A stretch of DNA of 64,000 nt from Fusobacterium perfoetens (GTDB taxonomy: Bacteria > Fusobacteriota > Fusobacteriia > Fusobacteriales > Fusobacteriaceae). The notes below the pieces were generated by a model. It was given only the letters and a program-made list of their open reading frames with translations. It ran no database searches and had not been told where the DNA came from. Position numbers and translations under genes: made by a program. The DNA lies in assembly GCF_021531595.1 (NCBI RefSeq), contig NZ_JADYUD010000003.1, positions 1 to 64,000 on the forward strand, given 5' to 3'. Below are positions 15,695 to 26,800 of this stretch, in pieces (position 1 is the stretch's first letter; the number at the start of each line of letters is the position of its first letter).

Positions 15695-16654
15695 TTACTT
15701 TGTTTTAAAAACAGAATTTATTTTTTTCTTATAAAATTCTTTCATTTCTTCTCTAGGATATTCAAGAATTTTTTTCAAATCCATTTCTTTTGGATTCTCA
15801 GCAAGAGTTTTTCTCATGCTACTTACAAAAACAAGTCTTCCATCTGTGTCTACATTTATTTTTGTAACAGTTGATTTTGAAGCTTTTCTTAATTCTTCAT
15901 CAGGAATTCCTATAGCATCTTTTATTTCTCCTCCAAATTCTCTGAATCTTTTTACATAGTCTTGAGGAACTGATGAAGATCCGTGAAGTACTATTGGGAA
16001 GTTTCCTATTTTTTCTTTTATAGCTTCTAGGATATCAAGTCTTAATTTAGGATCTTCTCCTGGTTTAAATTTATGAGCTCCATGAGCTGTTCCTATTGCT
16101 ATTGCTAAAGAATCTACTCCTGTTCTTTCTATAAATTCAACTGCTTCATGAGGTTTTGTGAAAAGACTGTCATCTGAAGTATGTTCATCCTCTGTTCCAC
16201 TGATTACTCCAATTTCTCCTTCAACAGAAGCTCCATATTCTTTTGCCATTTCTACTACTGATTTTGTAATTTCTATATTTTTTTCAAAGTCATATTTTGA
16301 AGCATCTATCATAACTGAAGAGAATCCATAATCAAGACAATCTTTTATCATGTCAATTTCTTTTCCGTGATCAAGGTTAAGAGCTACTGATATTTTTGAT
16401 CCTTGTTCTCTTATTTCGTTTATAGCTCCTTTAATCATTAAAGGAAGTGTTTCTTTTCCTATATATTTTCTTGCACTTGCTGAAATTTGAAGAATTACAT
16501 CACTTTCTGCTTCTACACAAGCTGCAAGGATTGCTTGAAGTTGTTCCATATTACAAAAGTTAAATGCTGGAACTGAATATCCACTTTCATTTGCTCTTTT
16601 AAACATTTCTCTAGTATTTTCCAGACCTAATTCTTTAAAATCATATTTTCTCAT
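15695..16654 (-). CDS. Class II fructose-bisphosphate-type aldolase
   Basis: 319 residues. LNLDHGKEID supplies the first zinc histidine, GEIGVISGTED the acidic loop, GTAHG and LHGSSSVP further metal and phosphate contacts. It cleaves a ketose bisphosphate to two triose phosphates. It is the last gene of the PTS operon (19,756 to 15,695), 5 bases after the PfkB kinase gene. Whether the substrate is fructose- or tagatose-type bisphosphate cannot be read from the sequence. Confidence 0.88.
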   Translation of the reverse strand: MRKYDFKELGLENTREMFKRANESGYSVPAFNFCNMEQLQAILAACVEAESDVILQISASARKYIGKETLPLMIKGAINEIREQGSKISVALNLDHGKEIDMIKDCLDYGFSSVMIDASKYDFEKNIEITKSVVEMAKEYGASVEGEIGVISGTEDEHTSDDSLFTKPHEAVEFIERTGVDSLAIAIGTAHGAHKFKPGEDPKLRLDILEAIKEKIGNFPIVLHGSSSVPQDYVKRFREFGGEIKDAIGIPDEELRKASKSTVTKINVDTDGRLVFVSSMRKTLAENPKEMDLKKILEYPREEMKEFYKKKINSVFKTK

Positions 16655-16659
16655 CTTTA

Positions 16660-17556
16660 TTAACCTCTTTTTATTCTTTCTAAAACATCTTTAATTTCAG
16701 GGATTGAATTTCTTCCTCCAAGTTTTTCTACAGAAAGAGAAGCGCAAGCAGAAGCAAATTCTATATTTTTTTCAATAGAAAAATTATTACTTAATCCATA
16801 TACAAACGCTCCATGGAATATATCTCCAGCTCCAGTAGTATCCACAGCTTTTGCTTTAAAAGCTTTGAATCTTTCTACTTTTCCATCTTTTTCCATTATA
16901 GAGCCTCTTTCACCCAGTGTAACTATTACTGTGTTTTTATTAAGTTCTTTTAATTTCTTTAGAACATATTCAAAATCTTTTTCTTCTATTTTTTCTAAGC
17001 CACAATAATCTCTTGCAAAATCTTCAGAACATACAAGGTAATCAACAATTGCCCCAAGAACCCTTGTTCCCTCTTTATATGTTCCTGCATCAAGAACTTT
17101 TATTGCTTCAGGGAATCTTTCAACAGCTTGCATTGCAAGTTCTAATTCATGCCCATCAAAAAGAATTATCTCAGGTTTATTTTCATATTGAAATTCTACT
17201 CCGTCAACTTTTCTTTCTTCTCTATAGTTTATAATTGTTCTTGAACCATTGCTTCCATTTGCAATTATAATGCTGCATGGAGTTACAAATTCATCTCTTA
17301 TAACTATATTTTTAGTGTCTACTCCTATTTCATTAAGGTCATGTAAAATTTCACGACCATAGACATCATTTCCAAGAGTTGTAATATATGAAACTTGTTC
17401 TCCATATTTTCCTAACAGGTAAGAAGCGTTCCCAGCAGGACCGCCACTTACCATTATTCTATCTTCAGCTTTATATTTTCTATTTTCTATAGGGAAATTA
17501 GGTAAAAGATAAGTTATATCATATGCCGAATGCCCTACACAAAGTATTTTTTTCAT
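16660..17556 (-). CDS. PfkB-family sugar kinase
   Basis: 298 residues of the ribokinase fold. The N-terminal GGPAGNASYLLGKYG and C-terminal DTTGAGDIFHGAFVYGL (with the catalytic Asp) are clear. It phosphorylates a sugar or sugar phosphate with ATP. Placed between a PTS permease and an aldolase, it likely makes the bisphosphate that the aldolase splits; this is inference from order. Confidence 0.88.
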   Translation of the reverse strand: MKKILCVGHSAYDITYLLPNFPIENRKYKAEDRIMVSGGPAGNASYLLGKYGEQVSYITTLGNDVYGREILHDLNEIGVDTKNIVIRDEFVTPCSIIIANGSNGSRTIINYREERKVDGVEFQYENKPEIILFDGHELELAMQAVERFPEAIKVLDAGTYKEGTRVLGAIVDYLVCSEDFARDYCGLEKIEEKDFEYVLKKLKELNKNTVIVTLGERGSIMEKDGKVERFKAFKAKAVDTTGAGDIFHGAFVYGLSNNFSIEKNIEFASACASLSVEKLGGRNSIPEIKDVLERIKRG

Positions 17557-17583
17557 AATTTATCCTTTCTGTTAATTCAGAAA

Positions 17584-18954
17584 TTAATATTCATCCTTAG
17601 CATTTATAACATGAGATTTTGTTTTTATAAAGTTAGGAACAATTAAAACTACAAGAAGGACTGCAATTATTGCATATATTCCTATTTCTCCAATATTTTC
17701 AACTGTTTTACCTATTAATATTCCAAGAACTGCGAAGTCAAAATCTCCAAATGTTGTATTTTGGAATCCAATACTTCCAAGTACTGGAAGAAGTGCTGCT
17801 GGAAGGAAAGCAAGTAAAAGTCCATTTATAAATGCTCCTATTATAGCTCCTCTTTTTCCTCCTGTAGCATTTCCATAAATTCCTGCTGTTGCTCCACAGA
17901 AGAAGTGAGGTACAAGTCCAGGAATAATTAAAACTGCTCCAGCTGCTCCAAGAATTACCATTCCTATTACTCCACCAATGAATGAAGAAATAAATCCGAT
18001 AAGTACTGCATTTGGTGCATATGTAAAGAATACTGCACAGTCAACTGCAGGGATTGCATTAGGAATAAGTTTTTGAGAAACACCTTGGAATGCAGGAATA
18101 AGTTCTGAAAGAATCATTCTAACACCATTGTAAACTATTGTAACTCCAACAGCGAAACTTAAAGCTGATGTAAGTGCAAAAACAATATAGTTAGTTCCAT
18201 TTGATAAGTTAGTTTGAACATATTCAGGACCTGCTGCAAGTGCTGCTATCATATAGAATACAATCATAGTTATTGCTGTAGAAATTGTACTGTCTCTTAA
18301 GAAGTTTACTTTTTCAGGAATAACAATATCTTCTGTACTGTCTTCTTTATTTCCAACTTTTGATCCAATGAAAGCTGATAGATAATATCCTAAAGAACCA
18401 AAGTGTCCCATAGCAATTCCATCATCATCTGTTACTAAATCTGTATATTTTTGACCGATACTAGGAGATATTGCTGACCATGCTCCAAGTAAGAATCCTC
18501 CTACAAGTATTAACATTCCACCTTTTAATCCAGAAGTAGATAAAACTGCTGAGAACATACAAGCCATAAAGAAGCTATGGTGTCCTGTTAAAAAGATATA
18601 TTTAAATTTAGTTACTCTTGCAATTATTATATTAATTACAAGTCCTGTTACAAGAATAAACATTGTTTCTTTACCTAAAAGATTTTGAGCTATTGAAGTT
18701 ATAGCTTCGTTATTTGGCACAACTCCAGTTATTCCAAATCCATTTTCAATCATTTTTCCAAGTGGATCAAGGTTTGATACGATAAAACTTGCTCCAGCCC
18801 CTAACATTATATAACCTAAAATAGGTTTTAATGTTCCTGTTATAAGTTTGTTAAAAGGTTTTTTCAGAGCTAAAAGTCCAAAAAGTGATATAAGTCCCAT
18901 TAAGAAAGCAGGGCTTGTTAAAATATCATTAGCAATTATTTTTAAAAAGTTCAT
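17584..18954 (-). CDS. PTS EIIC permease, UlaA/SgaT type
   Basis: 456 residues with about 10-12 hydrophobic segments. The N-terminus, FLMGLISLFGLLALKKPF, and the SGLKGGMLILVGGFLLGAWSAISPSIGQKYTD region follow the ascorbate-type (UlaA) EIIC family. It moves a sugar or acid across the membrane with phosphorylation by EIIA/EIIB, which are the next genes upstream. The substrate may not be ascorbate, because the following genes are a kinase and an aldolase rather than ula enzymes. Confidence 0.85.
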   Translation of the reverse strand: MNFLKIIANDILTSPAFLMGLISLFGLLALKKPFNKLITGTLKPILGYIMLGAGASFIVSNLDPLGKMIENGFGITGVVPNNEAITSIAQNLLGKETMFILVTGLVINIIIARVTKFKYIFLTGHHSFFMACMFSAVLSTSGLKGGMLILVGGFLLGAWSAISPSIGQKYTDLVTDDDGIAMGHFGSLGYYLSAFIGSKVGNKEDSTEDIVIPEKVNFLRDSTISTAITMIVFYMIAALAAGPEYVQTNLSNGTNYIVFALTSALSFAVGVTIVYNGVRMILSELIPAFQGVSQKLIPNAIPAVDCAVFFTYAPNAVLIGFISSFIGGVIGMVILGAAGAVLIIPGLVPHFFCGATAGIYGNATGGKRGAIIGAFINGLLLAFLPAALLPVLGSIGFQNTTFGDFDFAVLGILIGKTVENIGEIGIYAIIAVLLVVLIVPNFIKTKSHVINAKDEY

Positions 18955-18998
18955 AATTTTCTCCTCCTTAAAGTTAAAACAATTTTTTTAATTTAATT

Positions 18999-19274
18999 TT
19001 ATTTTACTAACTCTTTAATTCTGTCTAGTACATCTTCTTTTATTTTCTTTTTATTAGTGTAGCTTCTTATTTCAGCAACATTATAATCTTTTAATTGATC
19101 TGCAAGTTGTTTTACTGTAACAATAAGATCTGCTCCTTTTCCTGCTACAGAGTTAAAATCTGAAGAAGCTACTTCAGCTTGAATTCCCTCTTCTTTACAA
19201 ATTTCTTCAATTTTCATAGCACACATTAAGCTACTTCCTATTCCATTTCCACATACTGTTAAAATTTTTATCAT
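18999..19274 (-). CDS. PTS EIIB component
   Basis: 91 residues, a stand-alone EIIB with the phosphocysteine loop CGNGIGSSLMC at residues 8-18, as in lactose/ascorbate-type EIIB. It accepts phosphate from the EIIA encoded just upstream and passes it to the sugar. AAGGAGG precedes the ATG. Confidence 0.9.
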   Translation of the reverse strand: MIKILTVCGNGIGSSLMCAMKIEEICKEEGIQAEVASSDFNSVAGKGADLIVTVKQLADQLKDYNVAEIRSYTNKKKIKEDVLDRIKELVK

Positions 19275-19318
19275 TTGATTTCCTCCTTAAAAAATTCTGT
19301 TATATTATTTTATTTTAA

Positions 19319-19756
19319 TTAAATTAACTCCATAATTTCATTTATTGATTCAGCTTTTACCATAGCATCTATTTTATCTTCATCATCTATTATATCCATA
19401 AGCTGTGTCAAAGTTTCTATATGTGATCCATTGTCAACTGCTCCAAGAACAAATATAAAATATACTTTTTCATCTTCATCTGTTTCATCTCCAAAAAATA
19501 CTCCTTCATTTATTTTTAGAAGAGCAAGACAATTTTTATTAACACCATCTTCGGGTCTTGAGTGTGGCATTGCTACCTTTGGAGCAACCACTATATATGT
19601 ACCAAATTTCTTCACATTGTTTATCATTGCTTCTACATAATGATTTGTAATTGACATATCAGCTAATAAAGGTTTAGCTGCTGTTCTTATGGCATCTTCC
19701 CAGTCTTTTACATTATCAACTATGTTAATTTTGTTTTCTAAAACTTTTTTTAACAT
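19319..19756 (-). CDS. PTS EIIA component (fructose/mannitol type)
   Basis: About 145 residues. The phosphohistidine lies in VAMPHSRPEDG. The ATG at 19,756 follows GGAG by 9 bases; an ATG at 19,771 exists but overlaps the ribosome site. It is the first gene of the PTS-kinase-aldolase operon. The same EIIA type forms the C-terminal domain of the regulator upstream. Confidence 0.88.
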   Translation of the reverse strand: MLKKVLENKINIVDNVKDWEDAIRTAAKPLLADMSITNHYVEAMINNVKKFGTYIVVAPKVAMPHSRPEDGVNKNCLALLKINEGVFFGDETDEDEKVYFIFVLGAVDNGSHIETLTQLMDIIDDEDKIDAMVKAESINEIMELI

Positions 19757-19834
19757 TTTTATCATCTCCATTATTTTTGTTCAATTTTATTATATTTCAT
19801 TTATAAAAAAAACGAAAGATTCTATTTAATTCAC

Positions 19835-19866
19835 AAAAAAAAGAGAGGTGTCAATCTCTCTTTTTT
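19835..19866 (-). terminator. Terminator after the PRD regulator
   Basis: AAAAAAGAGAG and CTCTCTTTTTT arms with a short loop, T-run on the minus strand. It begins inside the regulator's stop codon, so the PTS operon needs its own promoter in 19,757-19,834. Confidence 0.8.
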
Positions 19867-21889
19867 AATTTGTGAAGTATTTTATTACTTCTTTTGGATT
19901 TTTTATCTTCATTAATTTTTCTTTAAGATTATTTTCTTCAATCTTATCTATTATATTTATCAACCCATCAAGATGTTCTCTTTCATCTTTTGAACAGAAA
20001 GATATTACCATATCTATCTTTTCTCCATCTATAAAATCTATTTTTTCATCATACATAACTATTGAAAATGCAGTCTTTTTTACTTTAGTTCTAGCTTTAG
20101 CATGAGGAAAAATTACATTAGGAACTAACAGAATATAGCTTCCAAATTCTTCAACTACCTTAATCATATCCTCAATATAGTCAGGTTCTATACATTCATC
20201 TTTTAAAAGAAGCTCTCCTGCTTCACTTATAGCTTCTTTCCAATTCTTTGCTTTTCCTTTTAACTTAATTCTCTGCTCTGATAACAGGTCAAAAATTGTA
20301 ATTTTTTTGTGAAAAATATCATCTATTAATCTCGTATCAAGAAAATTTTTCAATCCTATTTTTAATTTATCTGAAACTTTTTCACCTGTATTTTTTTCAA
20401 TAACATCTATAAGTTCAGAAAATAATATTTTTTTACTATCTCTTGGAATCGGATAACTGTCTAATTTTAAAAGATCTTCTTTTGTTAAAAGAGGACTGAC
20501 TTTTATTATTTGTCTGTCTGTTTTAAAATTTTCAATAGGAACAGTTGTTAATATTACATCTATATCTGTCCTTTTATTAACTTTTTCTAAAAGATATCTT
20601 GGAATTGTATCTATGATTTCCACTCTGTAAATATCTTTTATTTGCTGTGCAAGAAGTCTTGAGCTTCCGTACCCAGAACCACACACAATTAAGACTTTTA
20701 TTTTTTCTCTTTTCTTTTTAACATTTCTGTCTATAGCTGCTTTAAAATGAATTGTTATAAATGCAATCTCATCATTAGTAAATTTATTATTTATAAATTT
20801 TTCTAATTCTCCCACACTGCTTTTAACAAGAGAGAAAAGTTTTGGATAACTTTCAGCTACCTCTTCATAAATTGTGTTTTCAAGTTCTATTCCATTTTTT
20901 ATTCTATAAATAGTAGGTTTTATATGATTCACAAGCCCTAAAATAAGAGTTTCATCATTTGAAATATCAACATCTAATTCTTTATTTACTTTTTCAATGA
21001 AATTTCTTACAATTATTTCTATCTCTACCCAATTTTCATAATATGAATATGAAATATTATATGTATGACTTCCTAAAAAGTAATCTGTTATTTTCAAATA
21101 TTCTGCTTCAGAAAATTCAGTTTCATAGTATCCTTCAAGAAGGGCTTTTGATTTCTGTACAGATTCATATTCCTTAGTTCCCTTTAAAAAGTTTTCATTT
21201 TTAATAGATTTTATAACATAACCTTTTTTATTAAAATAAATTACCATTGTAAGATATCTCAAAATAATTCCATAAGCTTCATCTGAAATTATCTTATTCA
21301 TCAGTTTCTGGCAATAATTTATAAAAAGTTTTAAACCTTCTTTATCAATATTTTTCAAATAACCAAAAATAATATCATCTAAAAATTTACTTTTCTGTTT
21401 TTTAGAAAGATATACAGCCTTTAAAGTGCATTGGCGTAACTGTTCTTCATCTCCTTTTATAATAAGCCCCTTTTTAGGAAGAAGATCAAGCTCTAAATTA
21501 TATACCTCTAAAATCTTTCTTATGTCACGAAGATGAGTTTTTACAGTACTTTTACTTATTTCCAGTTCATCAGAAATTATAGTCTGATTTATTTCTCTTT
21601 CAAAACATATTTTTAAAAGTATATACAATTCTCTTTCTTTAGGAGAAGGAACATAACCACTATTATTTTTTAAAAAGTTTTCAAGAAATTCATAATTTTC
21701 AATCCAGCATTCACCTTTATTAAGAATAACTTTAAAATTTTCAGTTTCTGTTTCTTCTTTTATTTTTTCTATTTCATATCTTATACTTCTTTCACTGAGA
21801 TTAAAATGCTCAGCAGCTTCTTTCAATAATATTTTATCTTTTTTATCCAATAAGAATTTTAATAGTTCTATAGATTTACTTGTTAGCAT
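19865..21889 (-). CDS. PRD-containing PTS-dependent transcriptional activator
   Basis: 674 residues with domain order HTH (residues ~1-45, AAEHFNLSERSIRYEI), a second HTH (~100-125), two PRDs, an EIIB-like domain with CGSGYGSSRLL (~400) and a C-terminal EIIA-like domain with FPHAKARTKVK (~600). The PTS phosphorylates such proteins on His and Cys, tying activation to substrate supply and carbon status. It lies directly upstream of, and parallel to, the PTS operon it presumably controls. Confidence 0.92.
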   Translation of the reverse strand: MLTSKSIELLKFLLDKKDKILLKEAAEHFNLSERSIRYEIEKIKEETETENFKVILNKGECWIENYEFLENFLKNNSGYVPSPKERELYILLKICFEREINQTIISDELEISKSTVKTHLRDIRKILEVYNLELDLLPKKGLIIKGDEEQLRQCTLKAVYLSKKQKSKFLDDIIFGYLKNIDKEGLKLFINYCQKLMNKIISDEAYGIILRYLTMVIYFNKKGYVIKSIKNENFLKGTKEYESVQKSKALLEGYYETEFSEAEYLKITDYFLGSHTYNISYSYYENWVEIEIIVRNFIEKVNKELDVDISNDETLILGLVNHIKPTIYRIKNGIELENTIYEEVAESYPKLFSLVKSSVGELEKFINNKFTNDEIAFITIHFKAAIDRNVKKKREKIKVLIVCGSGYGSSRLLAQQIKDIYRVEIIDTIPRYLLEKVNKRTDIDVILTTVPIENFKTDRQIIKVSPLLTKEDLLKLDSYPIPRDSKKILFSELIDVIEKNTGEKVSDKLKIGLKNFLDTRLIDDIFHKKITIFDLLSEQRIKLKGKAKNWKEAISEAGELLLKDECIEPDYIEDMIKVVEEFGSYILLVPNVIFPHAKARTKVKKTAFSIVMYDEKIDFIDGEKIDMVISFCSKDEREHLDGLINIIDKIEENNLKEKLMKIKNPKEVIKYFTN

Positions 21890-22011
21890 TCTTATCCCCT
21901 TTCAAAATATGAACAACAAATTAAAGTACTTATTTTTGTAAAATAATTATACATATTCATATTATACCCTATTCTCTTTTTTTGGGAAATAATTTTTTAT
22001 TTTTTAAATAC

Positions 22012-22038
22012 AAAAGGCAGATATAAAATCTGCCTTTT
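22012..22038 (-). terminator. Terminator of ald
   Basis: AAAAGGCAGA and TCTGCCTTTT form a 10-bp stem with a 7-base loop, T-run leftward, just past the ald stop. Confidence 0.85.
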
Positions 22039-22047
22039 ATCTATTCT

Positions 22048-23154
22048 TTAGAATCCTACTCCTACATAATCAAGAGCTAAACTGTCTGCTACTTTTCTGC
22101 ATGTAACTCTTCCATTCATAATATTTATTCCTCTAAGAAGTTCAGGATAAGTACCGCAGGCATCTCTAAGTCCCATATTTGCAATAGCTCTTGCATATTT
22201 TAAAGTTGCATTTTCAAGAGCAATAGTTGCTGTTATAGGATAAGCTCCTGGCATATTCCCTACACAATAATGAAGAACACCATTTACTATATAAGTAGGT
22301 TTTTCATGTGATGTAACTTTTGAAGTTTCAAAGCAACCTCCTTGGTCTATTGCCACATCAACAATTACACTTCCCTTTTGCATATTTGCAATATATTTTT
22401 TAGTAACAAGGCATGGTGTTTTCCCTCCAGGAATAAGAACAGTCCCAATAAGAAGGTCTGCTTTTTCTACTGCTTTTTCAATGTTTCTAGGTGTAGAATA
22501 AAGGGTAGTAACCTGACTTCTATATGTATCATCTAAATATCTAAGTTTGCTTACATCTATGTCAATGGCAATAACTTCTGCACCAAGACCAACTGCTGCT
22601 TTTATAGCACTTTGACCTGCCACTCCAGCACCTAAAACTACAACTTTTCCTCTTTCAACTCCAGGAACTCCTCCAAGTACAATTCCTTTTCCCCCAGTGT
22701 TCTTCTGTAAATAAAAGCTTCCAACCTGTACAGCCATTCTTCCTGCTACTTCAGACATTGGTGTAAGAAGAGGGATAGAACCATCATCAAGAACTATAGT
22801 TTCATATGCAATACATGTTGCTCCAGATTCAACAAGATCTAAAGTAGTTTCTTTATCTGCTGCAAGGTGCAGATAAGAATATAAAATGTGATGAGGTTTT
22901 ATAAATTTTCTTTCTTCTTTTTGAAATTTTTCAACTTTTATAATAAGAGTAGCTTCTTCAAAAACTTCCTCAGCAGTGTCAACCATTTTTGCACCACTTG
23001 AAATATAATCTTCATCTAAGACTCCTGCACCAAGTCCGGCTCCTTTTTGTACATAGACTTCATTCCCATCAAGAACAAGCTGCCCTACTCCTGCAGCAGT
23101 TAACCCAACCCTGTTCTCATTATTTCTTATTTCTTTTGGAATACCTATCTTCAT
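22048..23154 (-). CDS. ald: Alanine dehydrogenase
   Basis: 368 residues. It starts MKIGIPKEIRNNENRVGLT and has the NAD-binding VVLGAGVAGQSAIKAAVGLGAEV and the GVPGVERGK segment typical of alanine dehydrogenase. It interconverts L-alanine and pyruvate with ammonia release, in the cytoplasm. It is monocistronic, with its own terminator. AGGAGG is 8-9 bases before the ATG. Confidence 0.95.
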   Translation of the reverse strand: MKIGIPKEIRNNENRVGLTAAGVGQLVLDGNEVYVQKGAGLGAGVLDEDYISSGAKMVDTAEEVFEEATLIIKVEKFQKEERKFIKPHHILYSYLHLAADKETTLDLVESGATCIAYETIVLDDGSIPLLTPMSEVAGRMAVQVGSFYLQKNTGGKGIVLGGVPGVERGKVVVLGAGVAGQSAIKAAVGLGAEVIAIDIDVSKLRYLDDTYRSQVTTLYSTPRNIEKAVEKADLLIGTVLIPGGKTPCLVTKKYIANMQKGSVIVDVAIDQGGCFETSKVTSHEKPTYIVNGVLHYCVGNMPGAYPITATIALENATLKYARAIANMGLRDACGTYPELLRGINIMNGRVTCRKVADSLALDYVGVGF

Positions 23155-23444
23155 ACAATCCTCCTATGTCCAGTTCAATTCAGTGTCATTTTAATTATAT
23201 ATAATTTTTAAAAAATAGGCAAATTTTAAAACTGTTAAATAAAAAATCTAAATAAGTTTAATGTCAAAAATTTATACTTCTTTTTTAATTTTTATACATT
23301 TTAAAATTTTAATTATGAATTACATATGTTTTTTTGATTTTTTTTATTAATTGAAGTATAATTTAGTTAACTTAAAAAGTCTTATATCTTTAATATATAA
23401 AGATATAACAAACTTAAAAATTTTCTGAAAAAGGAGGGATAATT

Positions 23445-23813
23445 ATGCTGAAAAAAAATAATAAAGTATCACTTTATATAATACCTTTTATTATTTCGTT
23501 TGTATTTATTGTTTTCATGCAAAGCTTAAATATAAATAACAGCAGAGTAAATATTCCTCTGAAAGCTGAAAAAGAAAGTGCTATTTTCTTTGAAAGATCA
23601 AATGGATCAGAAAATTATATTTCTATGAGAATTTCAAGAACTGGTGTTTTTGAAATTTTTATGGGAAGAGATACTCTTCCAAGTTTTGTCAAAAAAGTAG
23701 AAGAGTATACATTTTTTAAAAAAGTAATCAGATTATCAGAAAGAAATGCAGGAGAAATAGCTGCTGTATGTTCTATTCTGCAAAGATATAAAGAACGGAT
23801 TCTCCTTATTTGA
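23445..23813 (+). CDS. Small membrane-anchored protein
   Basis: 122 residues: a Lys-rich start, one hydrophobic helix at residues 10-27 (LYIIPFIISFVFIVFMQS), then an extracytoplasmic domain of ~95 residues. This could be an uncleaved signal anchor. No family recognised. AAGGAGG precedes the ATG. It lies 66 bases before the giant activase gene in the same direction, possibly in one transcript. Confidence 0.65.
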   Translation: MLKKNNKVSLYIIPFIISFVFIVFMQSLNINNSRVNIPLKAEKESAIFFERSNGSENYISMRISRTGVFEIFMGRDTLPSFVKKVEEYTFFKKVIRLSERNAGEIAAVCSILQRYKERILLI

Positions 23814-23879
23814 TAAATTTTATTTTTGTAATTTTAAAAAATACAATTAAATAAAATTTATACAAGGAGAACTGCCAAA

Positions 23880-26800
23880 ATGAAAAAATTATTTGTGGGA
23901 ACTGATGTAGGTTCAACTACTGTAAAAATCGTCTGCCTTGACGAAGAAAACAATGTTGTTTATTCAGTTTACCAAAGGCATTTTTCTAATGTAAGAGAAA
24001 CTTCAAAAGACCTTTTTGAAGATTTTTTTGCTTACATTGAAAAAACTTATGGAACTGATATTAGTTTTAAAGTAAGCATCACTGGTTCCGGAGGGCTTGG
24101 AGTATCAAAATGGATTGATGTAGATTTTGTTCAGGAGGTAATTGCTTGTATAAAAGCAATTGAAACTATTATTCCTGAAACTGATGTTGCTATTGAGCTT
24201 GGTGGAGAAGATGCAAAAATAACATATCTTAAAAATGATATGGAACAAAGAATGAATGGAAGCTGTGCAGGGGGAACAGGAGCTTTTGTAGATCAAATTG
24301 CTTCTCTTCTTGATACTGATGCTGCGGGACTTAATGAATTAGCAAAAGGGTATGATACAATTTATCCAATAGCTTCAAGATGTGGAGTTTTTGCTAAAAC
24401 AGATATTCAGCCACTTATAAACGAAGGAGTAAGAAAAGAAAATATAGCAGTTTCTGTTTTTCAGGCTGTTGTAAATCAAACCATTACAGGTCTAGCATGT
24501 GGTAAAAAAATAACAGGAAAAGTTGCCTTTTTGGGAGGGCCTCTTTTCTTTTTAAGTGAACTTAGAAAGAGATTTATAGAAACACTTAAACTTACTCCTG
24601 AAAACATTATATTTCCTAAAGATTCTCAGCTTTTTGTCGCTCAAGGAGCTTGTATTCTCTCAAAAGAAAATACAAAAGAATTATCTTTTGAAGAATTAAA
24701 AAATAAAATAAAAATTCTTAACAACCAAGGGCTTCCAGAAACAACAAGTCTGCCTCCTCTTTTTGAAAATGAAAAAGAGCTTAAAGACTTTATGGAAAGA
24801 CATGAAAAAGAGACTGTTGAATCAAAAGATATTGAAAGTTATGAAGGAAATGCTTATCTTGGAATAGATGCAGGTTCTACAACAATAAAACTTGTACTTG
24901 TTTCTGAAAATAATGAAATTCTTTATTCTCATTATTCGCACAACAAAGGAAATCCACTTGATAACATTATTTCAAACTTGAAAGTTCTTTATTCAAAACT
25001 TTCAGATAAAATTACAATTAGAAGTTCTTGTGTCACTGGATATGGAGAAAATCTTATTAAAGCTGCTCTTAATGTAGATGTAGGAATTGTTGAAACAATG
25101 GCACACTATAAAGGTGCAAAATTTTTCTCTCCTGATGTTGATTTCATTCTTGATATTGGAGGTCAAGACATGAAATGTTTAAAAATAAAAGATGGTGTAA
25201 TAACATCTATTCTTTTAAATGAAGCTTGCTCATCAGGATGCGGATCATTTCTTGAAACTTTTGCAGGAAGTTTAGGAATGAAAATACAAGAATTTGCAGA
25301 GCTTGGAATGAAAGCAAAAGCACCTTCAGACTTAGGTACAAGATGTACTGTATTTATGAATTCAAAAGTTAAACAAGCTCAGAAAGATGGAGCAGATGTA
25401 GGAGATATTTCTGCTGGTCTTTCTTATTCTGTTGTAAAAAATACTTTATTCAAAGTTATTAAAATGAAAAACAAAGAAGAATTCGGAAATAAAATTGTAG
25501 TACAGGGAGGAACTTTCCTTAACAACTGTGTTCTTCGTGCCTTTGAGTTAATTTCAGAAAGAGAAGCAATAAGACCTAATATAGCTGGGCTTATGGGAGC
25601 TTTTGGAGCTGCTCTGATTTCAAAAGAATATGCTGAAGAACATTCTCTTGAAAAGTCTTCAATTTTAACTGAAAAAGACTTGTATAGTTTTTCTGCTGCT
25701 ACAAATCTTACAAGATGTGGTATTTGTGGAAATAACTGTCTTTTAACTATTCATAAGTTTCAAAATGGAGAAAGATTTATTTCAGGAAACAGATGTGAAA
25801 AACCTCTTGGAAAAGGAAAAAAAGATTCTGCCCCTAATATGTTTGAATATAAATATAACAGACTTTTTAACTACCAGCCTCTTGAACCTTCAAAAGCTGT
25901 AAGAGGAGAAATAGGAATACCTAGAGTTCTTAATATTTATGATTCTTATCCATTCTGGTTTACTTTGCTTACAAAATTAGGATTCAGAGTCATAATTTCT
26001 GATGATTCATCAAAGAAAATTTATGAAAAAGGAATTGATACTATTTCATCAGATTCTATTTGTTATCCTGCTAAAATGGTTCATGGACACATTATTAATC
26101 TGATTGAAAAAGGAGTAAAAACCATTTTTTATCCTTGTGTTATTTTTGAGGAAAAAGAAGATAAGAAAGCTCAAAATCAGTTCAACTGCCCAATTGTAAT
26201 TTCTTATCCTGAAGTTATAAAAAATAATCTTGATATCCTTAAAGAAAAACATATTGATATGATGATTCCATTCTTCTCAATGGCAAGCAAAGAAGTTCTT
26301 TATAAAACAGTTTATGAAGAATTCCAAAAATATGGAGTTGATAAAAAAGAAGCTCAAGATGCTGTTGATGCAGCTTGGGAAGAGAGATATAATTTCAGAA
26401 AAGATATGCAGAATAAAGCAAAAGAGGTTATGGAATGGCTTGAAAAAACAGGAAAAACAGGAATTGTTCTTTGTGGAAGACCTTACCATAACGATAAAGA
26501 AATTCACCATGGAATACCAAATATTATAAATTCTTTTGGAATCGCTGTTCTTACTGGAGATGCTGTTGCAAGTCTTACTTCACTTGAAGATGGACTTAGA
26601 GTTATTGATCAGTGGACTTACCATTCAAGACTTTACAGAGCTGCTACATTTGTAGGAAAACACCCTAACCTTGAACTTGTTGAGCTTAACAGTTTCAGTT
26701 GCGGACTTGATGCTGTTACAACTGATCAGGTTGAGGAAATATTATCAAATTATGGAAAGGTTCACACTCTTCTTAAAATTGATGAAGTAAGCAATATGGG

